Source of the DNA: Sphingorhabdus sp. EL138
GTDB lineage: Bacteria; Pseudomonadota; Alphaproteobacteria; Sphingomonadales; Sphingomonadaceae
Reading direction: 5' to 3'
Length of the DNA: 64,000 bases
Assembly: GCF_900258045.1 (NCBI RefSeq)
Contig: NZ_OGVD01000002.1
Location: 1-64,000, forward strand
This document shows positions 37,015 through 46,257 of the stretch, one piece after another (position 1 is the first letter of the stretch; the number at the start of each line of letters is the position of its first letter). The translations under genes and the position numbers were made by a program. Below the pieces are notes generated by a model. That model saw only the letters and a program-made list of their open reading frames with translations, did not search any database and was not told the DNA's origin.

Positions 37015-38019
37015 ATGACGACAAATCGTTTCTGGCAATTGAACAGGCGCCCTGAGGGTGACGATGTCGCCAGCGCGCTGTCGTTGGAGAGCGAGGCGAT
37101 GCCGGAACTGGCCGAGGGGCAAGTGCTGGTTAAAGCTGCCTATCTTTCCATGGATGCTGGCACCCGCATGTGGATGACCGAGCGGGAGGACAGCTATCAG
37201 CCGCCGCTGGAATTGGGCACCAAGATGGTTGGCCTCGTGCTGGGCTATGTTGCTGCGTCGCGCCATGATGGATTTGTCGAGGGCGATCTCGTGCGCGGTT
37301 TTGGCCAATGGGCCGAACATGCTGTGGTCGAGCCGGAGCTTGCCGGGCTGGTGAAGGTCGATGCCAATATTAGCGATATGAAACAGTATTTTGGTGTGCT
37401 TGGGTTCAACGGCTGGACCGCGCTTTGGGGCCTGCAGGAGACGGCCGGGGTGCAGGCAGGGCATAATGTTCTGGTTTCGGCAGCGGCTGGTGCGACAGGT
37501 GTGCTGGCTTGCCAGATTGCGAAAATTTTGGGAGCTAATGTCCATGGCTTGGCAGGCGGGCCGGACAAATGTCGCTGGCTGGAGGAAGAACTCGGGATCA
37601 CCAAGGCGATCGACTATCAAAATGACGATATCGCTGCGGAGCTGGCAAAAATCGAGGGCGGGATCAATGCCTATTTCGACAATGTTGGCGGGCCGATATT
37701 GGACGAGGTGCTGCCCAATATGGCACTTTACGGCCGCGTCGCACTATGCGGATTGCTGGCCCAATATAAAGGCGACGGGCGCGGGCAGGGGCCGGGACAT
37801 TTTGACCAGATCCTGATGAAGCGGCTGCGTGTCGAAGGCTTTTTCTCGCCCGATTTCATGGATCAGGGCGAGCGACTAACAGCGCAGCTAAAGGACTGGC
37901 TGGAGCAGGGATTGATCGATACGCCCTTTGACGTGACCGAGGGCATTGAGAATGTGCTGGCTGCTTATGACAAGCTTTTTACCGGCGGCAATATCGGCAA
38001 GGTATTGGTCAAGCTTTAG
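37015..38019 (+). CDS. NADP-dependent medium-chain oxidoreductase (PTGR/CurA-like)
   Basis: The 334-residue zinc-free MDR protein has the family N-terminus (NRFWQLNRRPEG), AYLSMDAGTRMWM and the nucleotide loop VSAAAGATGVLACQIAK at about 160-176. YFDNVGG and a C-terminal GxNIGKVLVK are also present. These enzymes reduce alpha,beta-unsaturated carbonyls with NADPH. GGGGAGG lies about 6-10 bp upstream of ATG 37015. The 3' end overlaps the convergent MFS gene by 11 bp. Confidence 0.93.
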   Translation: MTTNRFWQLNRRPEGDDVASALSLESEAMPELAEGQVLVKAAYLSMDAGTRMWMTEREDSYQPPLELGTKMVGLVLGYVAASRHDGFVEGDLVRGFGQWAEHAVVEPELAGLVKVDANISDMKQYFGVLGFNGWTALWGLQETAGVQAGHNVLVSAAAGATGVLACQIAKILGANVHGLAGGPDKCRWLEEELGITKAIDYQNDDIAAELAKIEGGINAYFDNVGGPILDEVLPNMALYGRVALCGLLAQYKGDGRGQGPGHFDQILMKRLRVEGFFSPDFMDQGERLTAQLKDWLEQGLIDTPFDVTEGIENVLAAYDKLFTGGNIGKVLVKL

Positions 38020-39169
38020 GTCGCAACCGCAGCCCCCAGAGCGAGAAGCCCATGATCAGGGTCGCAAAGACAATTGATATCCCGACAATTGCGTCCCAAC
38101 CGCCCCAGGCATAGGCGGCGGTGCCCAGCCAGCTCGACAGGCCTCCGCCGGTAAACATGATGACGATGTAAATGGTCATCAATCGGGTGCGGATTTCCGG
38201 GTCTCGACCAAACAGGATCGTGCGATTGGCGACATCCATTGACGCACCGCCAAAGTTGCTGAACAGGATCGGCAGGATCAATATCCATAGGCTGTTACCT
38301 GCAAATATAAGCAAAATCGCGCCGATCAACTGGGCGATGGCAAATAGCATGCGGGCCTTTTCGGCACCGATCCGGTCTGCCAGCCGGCCGGACCAGGGGG
38401 CGATAAAAACATTCATCCCGGCCAGTAGCGCGAGATAGCCCACAACATCGACCCCATAACCCATTTGCGGGCTGGTGATATGCAATCCAATGCCCAGCCA
38501 TAAGGCCAGAAAAAACCCGAACGACAAGGCCTGAAGCAATCCTGCTAGCAATACGTCCGGCATGGTCCTGATTATCGGCCAGAGCGAGGCGATCAGTGTG
38601 CCGTAACTTTCCTGAGGCTCGCTATCATCGCGCAGCTTTTCATCCTTCTCCATGATCAGCGGCAAGATGACGAGCAACAGGAAGGTCAGCGCGGTGCCAA
38701 CCCAATAGGCGGATCGCCAGCCAAAATAATGCCCCAGCACACCCGCACCTGCGCGGCTGCCGAGCAAACCAACCGTGATCCCAGCGGTCATGATGCCAGT
38801 AACATGACCGATGCGATCTGGCCGCACCCGTTTGGTGACATAGGCGGGCAGCAAATAGGGCGTGATGGTCGCAAAGCCGAGCAATGAAGATGCGGCGACG
38901 AACAGGCGGAAATCCTGCGCCGTCGCCATGGCAAGTAGCGCCAGAAACTGGCCTGCGACAAAGGTGATGACAAGCTTGCGGTTGTTGATCCGGTCACCGA
39001 GCGGCAAGAGCAGCAGTATCCCGAGCGCCAGTGCGATCTGATTAAAAGCGGGCACCAGCCCGAGAAATGTTCCGCTCACGCCAAAATCGTCTCCGACGGG
39101 CGCGATGAGCGGATGGATATAATAGCCGTTTGCGACCGCCACGGCACAAGCCATGGAAAAGAGAAACAA
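38009..39169 (-). CDS. MFS transporter
   Basis: The protein is 386 residues from TTG 39169, with about 12 membrane helices and the loop-2 motif LGDRINNRKLVI of the major facilitator superfamily. It resembles drug-efflux type MFS proteins; the substrate is unknown. No ATG or GTG is available near the expected start. The open frame continues upstream for about 25 codons (ending in ...PRRISETK before the first helix) and contains a CTG at 39229. A cytoplasmic N-terminal tail of that kind is normal, so the true start may be the CTG. Confidence 0.83.
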   Translation of the reverse strand: MFLFSMACAVAVANGYYIHPLIAPVGDDFGVSGTFLGLVPAFNQIALALGILLLLPLGDRINNRKLVITFVAGQFLALLAMATAQDFRLFVAASSLLGFATITPYLLPAYVTKRVRPDRIGHVTGIMTAGITVGLLGSRAGAGVLGHYFGWRSAYWVGTALTFLLLVILPLIMEKDEKLRDDSEPQESYGTLIASLWPIIRTMPDVLLAGLLQALSFGFFLALWLGIGLHITSPQMGYGVDVVGYLALLAGMNVFIAPWSGRLADRIGAEKARMLFAIAQLIGAILLIFAGNSLWILILPILFSNFGGASMDVANRTILFGRDPEIRTRLMTIYIVIMFTGGGLSSWLGTAAYAWGGWDAIVGISIVFATLIMGFSLWGLRLRPKA

Positions 39170-39307
39170 TTTCGTTTCACTAATCCTGCGCGGTGCGGTT
39201 TTGCTGGAGGTTGGCGCGGCGTCGGTCAGTTTATCGGCTTTCTATATTGGGTCATCAATTGCTTGTGATGCCCATGACGAAAGCGGAGCCCCAAGTCCTC
39301 TATTTGT

Positions 39308-39991
39308 TTAGCTAGCGTCGATCACCTTTTGCAACTCTTTCAGGACGTCGCCATAGTTGCGATCGTTGAGCAGTTGGACCAGCTTGGGATCGGCGACGGC
39401 GGGATTACCGCTATCAAATGGCGGGTCGGGATCATATTCCAGCCCCAGCTGCACAGCCTCTGCAAATTGCTGTCCGGCAATTTCGGCGATCACGGTCAGG
39501 GCAAAATCGATACCCGAGGTGACTCCACCGGCGGTAATGACATTGCCATCTTTGACGACTCGAGCGGCTTCATAGGTTGCGCCGAATTTTTCGAGCAAGG
39601 ACGTATAGGCCCAATGGCTGGTTGCGCGTTTGCCTTCCAGCAATCCCGCCGCACCCAATGCCAGTGAACCGGTGCAAACCGAGGTGACATATTGCGCCTC
39701 CGCTGCCTGATCGCGCAGGAATTGCAGTGTCTCGTCATCCTGTATGACATCGCGCGTGCCAAAGCCGCCCGGGACGCAAAGGAGGTCGGCCTGCGGACAA
39801 TCGGCCAGGCTCGTATTTGGCATTATCGCAAAGCCGCTATCGGTTTGAATGGGCTGCACTGCCTTGGCTGCGGTGTGCACCACAGCCCCCGGCATGCGCG
39901 CCAGAAACTGGGCAGGTCCAGTAAAATCAAGCTGGGTGATACCGTCGAATAACAGAAAGACGATGTGGAAAGGTTTTTGTGTGTCGGCCAT
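39308..39991 (-). CDS. DJ-1/PfpI-family protein (isonitrile-hydratase-like)
   Basis: The protein is 227 residues from ATG 39991; GAAGGAGA lies 8 bp upstream, which favours it over ATG 39997. The nucleophile Cys106 is in the elbow VTSVCTGSLALGAAGLL, followed by GKRATSHW as in the isonitrile hydratase and AraC-fused DJ-1 group. FDGITQLDFTGP at the start is also typical. The reaction is unknown. It is a lone gene between the MFS transporter and the macB-like operon. Confidence 0.9.
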   Translation of the reverse strand: MADTQKPFHIVFLLFDGITQLDFTGPAQFLARMPGAVVHTAAKAVQPIQTDSGFAIMPNTSLADCPQADLLCVPGGFGTRDVIQDDETLQFLRDQAAEAQYVTSVCTGSLALGAAGLLEGKRATSHWAYTSLLEKFGATYEAARVVKDGNVITAGGVTSGIDFALTVIAEIAGQQFAEAVQLGLEYDPDPPFDSGNPAVADPKLVQLLNDRNYGDVLKELQKVIDAS

Positions 39992-40145
39992 GAGCATGTC
40001 TCCTTCGTTTCAAGAAATGCCCAGGCGCCCGACTGAAAATTGCATCTTTGACTATGCACCCGCTCCCCGGTGGTGAACCACCCTATCGCGCCAGTTGCGA
40101 GTTGCACATTGATATCATCGCTATACCCCTAAAGGCAATCCGGAA

Positions 40146-41399
40146 TTATTCGGTGCGCAAAGCCTCGATTGGCGACAGGCGCGATGCGCGCACGGCCGGG
40201 TAACCACCAAATAGCAAACCGATAAACGCAGAGAATATGATCGCACCAACGCCGACCCCAACGCCGATAGGAACCGGGAAATCGGCATAGACAGTCAGCG
40301 CCGTGCCGCCTGCTATAGCGAGTATCAGGCCCATAGCGCCGCCAATCACGCAAAGCACCGCCGCTTCGACCAGAAACTGGTTGCGGATATCGCTGCGCTT
40401 GGCACCCAAAGCCATGCGCAGCCCGATCTCACGCGTCCGTTCGGTGACGCTGACCAGCATGATATTCATGATACCAATCCCCCCGACCAGCAGTGAGATA
40501 GACGCAATGGCGACGAGCACGATCTGGAAAATTCCGGTGACCTGGGCGGATTCTTTCATGAATTCCTCGGTCGTGCGAATGGTGAACGGGTTGATATCCT
40601 TGCCCCGCACCCGATAGCGTTCGCGCAGCAATTTTGTCATCTCGCGCTTCGCATCCGGCAGCGATATTCCATCCTGAAAGCCGACAAACAACATTTGCAA
40701 GTCATCGGGGCCCGCGAGGGAGCCCCCGGAAAATCGTTGGCGCATCGTACTGATCGGCATCAGCGCGATATCATCATTATCATTGCCAAAGCTCGATCCT
40801 TTGGATTCGGTAATGCCAATGACAGTAAACGGCGCGCGGTTGATGCGAATAGTCTCGCCAACCGGATCAAAATCACCGAATAATTTTCGTGCGACCGTGG
40901 GGCCGAGTACTACGACACGTGCAGCGGAGCGGACATCGGCTTGGCTAATGAAGCGACCGTTCTCGGCGACAAGATTGGAGACTTTACCATAGCCCGGAGT
41001 CGTGCCAACGGCATTGGTTGAAGCATTGCGTCCGGCGACAATGAGTTGAATGTTTGAGCGCAGTTGTGGGGCGATGTCATCAATTCCGCTAATCTGCTTT
41101 TGGATCGCGCGCGCGTCACGCATCGTCAGCCGTCCGCGATCAAAGGAGCGCCGTCCGCCTTCACCTGTATCTGGCTGCGGAAATATCAGCGCCATGTTGG
41201 AGCCCAGCGCGTTGATTGATTGCATCACCGACACCTGCGCGCCGGAACCAACCGCCACCGCCAAAGTTACGGCGAACACGCCAATCATCACGCCCAGCGT
41301 GGTGAGTATCGAGCGCATCAAATTGGTGCGCAGCGCCGTCATCGCTATGGCGACATTGACCAGCCATCCGGATGCCTGTTGTCTGAAATTGCCGATCAT
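40146..41399 (-). CDS. MacB-like ABC transporter permease
   Basis: The 417-residue protein has one N-terminal helix (about 18-50), a periplasmic MacB domain (about 55-270) and three C-terminal helices of the FtsX type (about 285-405). The ATPase is a separate protein here. Together with the genes at 41396 and 42104 it forms a MacA-MacB-type tripartite efflux or mechanotransmission system. The start overlaps the ATPase stop by 4 bp. Confidence 0.92.
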   Translation of the reverse strand: MIGNFRQQASGWLVNVAIAMTALRTNLMRSILTTLGVMIGVFAVTLAVAVGSGAQVSVMQSINALGSNMALIFPQPDTGEGGRRSFDRGRLTMRDARAIQKQISGIDDIAPQLRSNIQLIVAGRNASTNAVGTTPGYGKVSNLVAENGRFISQADVRSAARVVVLGPTVARKLFGDFDPVGETIRINRAPFTVIGITESKGSSFGNDNDDIALMPISTMRQRFSGGSLAGPDDLQMLFVGFQDGISLPDAKREMTKLLRERYRVRGKDINPFTIRTTEEFMKESAQVTGIFQIVLVAIASISLLVGGIGIMNIMLVSVTERTREIGLRMALGAKRSDIRNQFLVEAAVLCVIGGAMGLILAIAGGTALTVYADFPVPIGVGVGVGAIIFSAFIGLLFGGYPAVRASRLSPIEALRTE

Positions 41400-42100
41400 G
41401 AACTGACCTTCTGGCGATTGTTCACAACCACATCTTCAATCACCTTGCCATCGCGAAACTCTATGCGTCGTTTAGCATGACCGGCAATTTCCGCTTCATG
41501 GGTAACGACGATGATGGTGATGCCCTGTTCGTTCAGACTTTCAAAAATCTGCATGATGTCTTCGGACGTCTTGCTATCGAGTGCGCCGGTCGGTTCGTCG
41601 GCTAGCAGAATCACTGGATCGGTGACCAGTGCACGGGCAATCGCTACACGTTGTTGCTGACCACCCGATAATTTGGCCGGACTGTGATCCAGCCTGTCGC
41701 CAAGTCCCATTTCTTCCAGTTTCGCCTTCGCTTTGTCTCGCCGCGCCTCCGTACCAAGACCGGCATAGATGAGCGGTACTGCCACATTGTCGAGCGCGGT
41801 TGTGCGCGCGAGCAGATTAAACTGTTGAAATACGAAGCCGATTTTCTGGTTGCGCAGTTCGGCCAGAGCATCACTGTCGCGATCACTCGTCGCAATACCA
41901 TCGATGCGGACAATACCTGATGTTGGAATATCCAGACAACCAATCATGTTCATGAAGGTTGATTTGCCGGAGCCACTTGCCCCCATAATGGCAACATATT
42001 CACCGCGTTCGATGGACAGCGAAACCCCGTCAACTGCCCGCACCGTTTCGCCGCCGAGCTCATATGTTTTGACCAGATCCTGGGTTTCAACAAGGGCCAT
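41396..42100 (-). CDS. ABC transporter ATP-binding protein (MacB/LolD type)
   Basis: The 234-residue ATPase has Walker A GASGSGKST at 40-48, the signature LSGGQQQRVAIARAL near 144-158, and Walker B LLADEPTGALD just after. The long Q-loop FQQFNLLARTTA and the signature place it with the LolD/MacB ATPases. It lies 3 bp after the adaptor gene and overlaps the permease gene by 4 bp, giving a tight three-gene operon. Confidence 0.96.
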   Translation of the reverse strand: MALVETQDLVKTYELGGETVRAVDGVSLSIERGEYVAIMGASGSGKSTFMNMIGCLDIPTSGIVRIDGIATSDRDSDALAELRNQKIGFVFQQFNLLARTTALDNVAVPLIYAGLGTEARRDKAKAKLEEMGLGDRLDHSPAKLSGGQQQRVAIARALVTDPVILLADEPTGALDSKTSEDIMQIFESLNEQGITIIVVTHEAEIAGHAKRRIEFRDGKVIEDVVVNNRQKVSS

Positions 42101-42103
42101 TAT

Positions 42104-43357
42104 CTAAGTGTTCCCGCGCGCAAATTCGTCCTCTTCCTCGTCCTCTTCATTTTCGAGATTCTTGGAGCGGACGAGGACTTTCTCTTCTTCCGTCACCCCT
42201 TTGATGATTTCGACAAAATCTTCTCCGGCAAGGCCAATGGTAACGGTGCGTGGGTCCGGCTTGTAAGGGTCATCGCTGGCCAACCATATATTGGCGGTAC
42301 GGTTCTTGGATTTATCTTTGGAAACCGGCTTCTGACCTTTTTCGTCTTCATCGGGCCGGTCATCTTTGCGCGGGCGAAAGCGGATGGCGGGTGCTGGAAC
42401 GCGCAGCACATTGGCTCTTGTCCCGGTGACTATTTCAACATTGGCCGTCATGCCGGTCAGCAACTTCCCTTCCTTGTTATCGACATCAAGGATGACGAGA
42501 TAGCTAACCACATTCTGCTCTTCGGTGGCCGATTTCCGGATCTGTCCTACTTTGGCGACAAATGTGTCGTCGGGATAGCTGTCCACGGTAAAGCGCACGA
42601 GCTGCTCCACCCGAACCTGCCCGATATCCGCTTCGTCGACTGAGGCTTCGACCTGCATACGGCTGGTGTCGGCGGCGATTTCAAACAGGTTGGGCGTCTG
42701 GAAACTGGCAGCCACCGTGGTGCCGGGCTCGACCAGCTTGTTGATCACCACGCCGCTGGTTGGCGCAAGGATCCGTGTGCGATTGAGATCGAGCTGGGCG
42801 GAGGATAGTTCAGCCTCGCTTTGCGCAATTTGTGCGCGCCCGCTTTGCGCTTGTGCCTTTGCCGTACTCAGTGACGCCCGGGCATTGGCCAGCGCATTGC
42901 GCGCCTGATCAATACCCGCTTTGGAGACAAAGCCTTTATCGGCCAATTGCTGCTGTCGTTCAAATTCGCGGCTTTGTACTTCATAGTCGGTTTGCGCTCG
43001 AATAATCGAGGCTTCGGCCTGTGCCAGCGTCGCACGAGCCGAGGCCACCTGTGCCCGTGCCTGGGTAACGCGCGCTTCAATACGGGTAGGATCGATTCTG
43101 GCGAGCACCTGACCCGCTGTGACCGGTGAGTTGAAATCAACATAGACGTCGGTGACTTGTCCTGAAATTTCCGATCCTACATTGATGGTGTTGAGTGCCC
43201 GCAACTTCCCGCTGGCAGATACGATGCGCGCAACATCGCCCCGGGATACCGGTTCGGTGACATACTCATATGTCTGCGCGGAAGGGACAATGATCTTGTA
43301 CAGGATTGCCAGGACGACAATAGCGATAAGGCCTGAGGCGTAAGGATGGAGACGCAT
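42104..43357 (-). CDS. MacA-like periplasmic adaptor (HlyD/RND family)
   Basis: The 417-residue protein has an N-terminal anchor helix (about 8-26), a beta-barrel/lipoyl part (VGSEISGQVTDVYV) and a long coiled-coil hairpin (about 90-190, rich in A, Q and R). LAPTSGVVINKLVEPG closes the lipoyl domain. The C-terminal tail is strongly acidic (ENEEDEEEDEFA), which is unusual. It bridges the inner-membrane permease to an outer-membrane TolC-like channel. It heads the operon with the ATPase and permease. Confidence 0.92.
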   Translation of the reverse strand: MRLHPYASGLIAIVVLAILYKIIVPSAQTYEYVTEPVSRGDVARIVSASGKLRALNTINVGSEISGQVTDVYVDFNSPVTAGQVLARIDPTRIEARVTQARAQVASARATLAQAEASIIRAQTDYEVQSREFERQQQLADKGFVSKAGIDQARNALANARASLSTAKAQAQSGRAQIAQSEAELSSAQLDLNRTRILAPTSGVVINKLVEPGTTVAASFQTPNLFEIAADTSRMQVEASVDEADIGQVRVEQLVRFTVDSYPDDTFVAKVGQIRKSATEEQNVVSYLVILDVDNKEGKLLTGMTANVEIVTGTRANVLRVPAPAIRFRPRKDDRPDEDEKGQKPVSKDKSKNRTANIWLASDDPYKPDPRTVTIGLAGEDFVEIIKGVTEEEKVLVRSKNLENEEDEEEDEFARGNT

Positions 43358-43459
43358 CCATGCAATTGCTTGTTTGATAATCGCTTCACCTCTGTATTAG
43401 CTAACTAAGTCACTATGGCAGGTTGTGTTTGGGTAGGCAATATGCCGCTCAATCAAAGA

Positions 43460-44392
43460 TTAGCCAGCAAATGGTGCAACATTATGGCGCTCACCGATCA
43501 TGAAGGCATCTGCGGTCAGTTTTAACGGCGCCAGATCAACGTCGGACTGACCATTTTGCATCAATTCGACAAACCTTGCGTAGATCGTCGAATATTCCTC
43601 ATCGGCATGCTGTTCCAACACGGTTTCACCATCAATTTTCAACAAGCTGCCACCCTGCTCCAGGCGGAGCAAATGGGTCTTGGTTTTGACTTTGATCGTC
43701 CAGATTTCATCACCGGTTGTCCGAAAGTCGAATTCGGCGCTGGCATTTTTGGCAAAGGCGCCTGAGAAACTGATATTCGCGGCGATAGGGGCTTGATGAT
43801 TCTCTGCGACAAAAAGGCTGGCCTGATCGACATGAAAGTCCACCGGGATAATTTTGGTGGCGATGGACAGGGCATTGATGCCTGGATCAAAAACACCAAA
43901 GCCGCCTGCTTGCCACAACCATGTCTGCCCGGGATGCCATTTGCGGACATTTTCGCGCCAGTCTATTGCAAAGGAGCTTATCTCTTGATCGGCCAGAAAG
44001 GTGGCGGCTTTGTCGACCGCTGCATTATATTGTGCATGCCATGTCGCAAACAGGGTGCGACCGGTTGATACGGCATAACCAGAAAGTTGTTCAACCTCCA
44101 TTATGGTCGCACCAGGTGGTTTTTCTAACAGGACATGCCAGCCGCGGCTCATCGCCTCCCGGGCAATATCTGCGCGGCCTTTGGGCGGTGTACAAAGCGC
44201 AACCGCGTCGACTGCGATGTTGCTTTCCGCCAGCTCGAGCAGAGAAGAAAATACTGGAATCCCGTCCGGAGAGTCGCGGCGGCTGCTGACAATGGCGACC
44301 AGCTCGGCACCGTCGGTTTTTATGATCGCCGGGACATGTTGATCCTTTGCGATCTTGCCATAGCCCATGATCGCGATGCGCTTATTGCTCAT
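43460..44392 (-). CDS. gal: D-galactose 1-dehydrogenase (Gfo/Idh/MocA family)
   Basis: The 310-residue Rossmann oxidoreductase has the NAD(P) loop GYGKIAKDQHVPAI (10-23), EKPPGAT at 90-96 and the substrate-site stretch WHPGQTWLWQAGGFGVFDPGINAL typical of bacterial galactose dehydrogenases. It oxidises D-galactose at C1 to galactonolactone, the first step of the De Ley-Doudoroff pathway. It is divergent from the dehydratase operon, with a 16-bp palindrome between them (44438-44453). Confidence 0.92.
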   Translation of the reverse strand: MSNKRIAIMGYGKIAKDQHVPAIIKTDGAELVAIVSSRRDSPDGIPVFSSLLELAESNIAVDAVALCTPPKGRADIAREAMSRGWHVLLEKPPGATIMEVEQLSGYAVSTGRTLFATWHAQYNAAVDKAATFLADQEISSFAIDWRENVRKWHPGQTWLWQAGGFGVFDPGINALSIATKIIPVDFHVDQASLFVAENHQAPIAANISFSGAFAKNASAEFDFRTTGDEIWTIKVKTKTHLLRLEQGGSLLKIDGETVLEQHADEEYSTIYARFVELMQNGQSDVDLAPLKLTADAFMIGERHNVAPFAG

Positions 44393-44437
44393 AGTGAAGT
44401 CAACCCTGGGTCTGTGCCGGACATTCGGCTTGCATAA

Positions 44438-44453
44438 ATCATATCAATATGAT
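44438..44453. promoter_or_regulatory. Palindromic operator in the gal/dehydratase divergent region
   Basis: ATCATAT-CA-ATATGAT is a 16-bp inverted repeat, symmetric outside the central 2 bp. It shares 11 of 16 bases, including the core TATYAATA, with the palindrome at 51056-51071 between the SGLT and alpha-galactosidase genes. The probable reader is the GntR/FadR-type regulator at 48137. Confidence 0.72.
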
Positions 44454-44525
44454 CATGTGAATGACGGTTTGGCGCAGCTTTTGTCAAGCTTTGCTGAGGG
44501 TATGGCAATCGTGATGGGAAAATAG

Positions 44526-46253
44526 GTGACCGACAAAAAGGCCCGCAGAAGCGCCGCTGTTTATGGCAAGCGTGATAGAGATGGCTTCATCCATCGCAGC
44601 TGGATGAAAAGCCAGGGGCTTCCCGATGACAGTTTTGATGGCCGTCCGATCATTGGCCTGTGCAACACCTGGTCAGAACTGACACCTTGTAATGCCCATC
44701 TGCGTATCTTGGCAGAACATGTGAAACGCGGCGTCTGGCAGGCGGGCGGGGTTCCGGTGGAGTTTCCGGTTTCCTCTTTGGGCGAAACCCAGATACGGCC
44801 GACTGCGATGCTGTTCCGCAATTTGCTCGCGATGGATGTGGAAGAAGCGCTGCGCGGTTATGCGATGGACGGCGTGGTTCTTCTGGGCGGATGTGACAAG
44901 ACAACGCCGGGCCAGTTAATGGGTGCGGCATCGGTGGATTTGCCTGCTATTGTCGTGTCTTCCGGTCCGATGCTGAGCGGCAAGTTTCGGGGTGAAACCA
45001 TTGGCTCGGGTACAGACGTCTGGCGCCTTAGCGAAGCGGCACGCGCCGGCGAGATTAGCGAAGAAACATTCTTCAGTGCGGAAGCCGCCATGTCGCGCAG
45101 CGCCGGTGTCTGCAACACGATGGGGACGGCATCGACCATTGGCAGCCTGAGCGAGGCTCTGGGTGTGGCGCTGCCTGGCAATGCCTCCATTCCCGCCGTC
45201 GATGCGCGTCGCCGGACGATGGCACACGAAGCCGGACGGCGAATTGTCGCACTGGTCGAGGAAGATAAGCCGCTATCCACTTTTTTAAGCCGAGCGGCTT
45301 TTGAAAATGCGATATTGGTCCATGCCGCCGTTGGTGGCTCGACCAACGCGGTCGTCCACCTGCTCGCGTTGGCCGGTCGCTGCGGTATTGATTTGCAGCT
45401 GGAGGATTTTGACGAGTTGTCTCGGGATATCCCGCTGCTCGCCAATCTATTGCCGTCCGGCAAATATCTGATGGAAGATTTCGATTATGCTGGCGGGATG
45501 CCAGCGATCATGAACCGCATTGAAGGTCATTTGCGCAGCAATGCGCCAACAGTTGGCGGTACCAGCATTGGAGAAATTGCGGCTTCGGGCGAATGTTTCA
45601 ACGATGAAGTTATTCGCCCGCTGGACAATCCGGTGCAAAGCTCGTCCGGCACATGGGTATTGCGGGGCAACTTGTGTCCCGGGGGAGCGATCATCAAACC
45701 GAATGCCGCTACGCCCGAATTGCTGACGCATGAGGGGCCGGCCGTAGTCTTTGAATCGATTGAGGATTTTAAGGCACGGGTGGATGATCCCGATCTGGAA
45801 ATCACAGAAGACTCTGTGATGGTGCTGAAGCAATGTGGTCCCAAAGGTTATCCCGGAATGCCGGAAGTCGGAAACATGCCGCTGCCCAAAAAACTGCTCC
45901 AAGCCGGGGTGCGTGACATGGTGCGGTTGTCGGATGCCCGGATGAGCGGAACCGCTTATGGTACGGTCGTCCTCCATATATCACCCGAATCCCATCTCGG
46001 TGGCCCATTGGCCCTGGTGCAAAATGGTGACCGGATCAAAATTGATGGGCCGGCGCGGTCCCTGTCTCTTTTGGTGGACGATGCCGAACTGGAAAGGCGT
46101 AAAGCGGATTTGCCAGCGCCGCCGACGCCGCCCAATAGCGAACGGGGCTATGTCCACTTGCACGTGAGCCATGTCGAGCAAGCGGACAAAGGCTGCGATC
46201 TCGATTTCCTGGTAGGCAAGAGCGGTTCGACGGTTACCCGCGAATCTCACTAA
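44526..46253 (+). CDS. IlvD/Edd-family sugar-acid dehydratase (probable D-galactonate dehydratase)
   Basis: The 575-residue protein (GTG start at 44526) has the three cysteines expected for the [2Fe-2S] cluster at 55, 123 and 196 (TPCNAH, GGCDKTTPG, GVCNTMGTAST). It groups by pattern with L-arabinonate/D-galactonate-type sugar-acid dehydratases rather than IlvD proper. The gene context (galactose dehydrogenase, KDGal kinase, KDPGal aldolase) indicates D-galactonate as substrate, giving 2-keto-3-deoxygalactonate. It replaces the enolase-superfamily DgoD used by E. coli. It leads the operon with dgoK, lactonase and regulator. Confidence 0.9.
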   Translation: MTDKKARRSAAVYGKRDRDGFIHRSWMKSQGLPDDSFDGRPIIGLCNTWSELTPCNAHLRILAEHVKRGVWQAGGVPVEFPVSSLGETQIRPTAMLFRNLLAMDVEEALRGYAMDGVVLLGGCDKTTPGQLMGAASVDLPAIVVSSGPMLSGKFRGETIGSGTDVWRLSEAARAGEISEETFFSAEAAMSRSAGVCNTMGTASTIGSLSEALGVALPGNASIPAVDARRRTMAHEAGRRIVALVEEDKPLSTFLSRAAFENAILVHAAVGGSTNAVVHLLALAGRCGIDLQLEDFDELSRDIPLLANLLPSGKYLMEDFDYAGGMPAIMNRIEGHLRSNAPTVGGTSIGEIAASGECFNDEVIRPLDNPVQSSSGTWVLRGNLCPGGAIIKPNAATPELLTHEGPAVVFESIEDFKARVDDPDLEITEDSVMVLKQCGPKGYPGMPEVGNMPLPKKLLQAGVRDMVRLSDARMSGTAYGTVVLHISPESHLGGPLALVQNGDRIKIDGPARSLSLLVDDAELERRKADLPAPPTPPNSERGYVHLHVSHVEQADKGCDLDFLVGKSGSTVTRESH

Positions 46254-46257
46254 GGCC

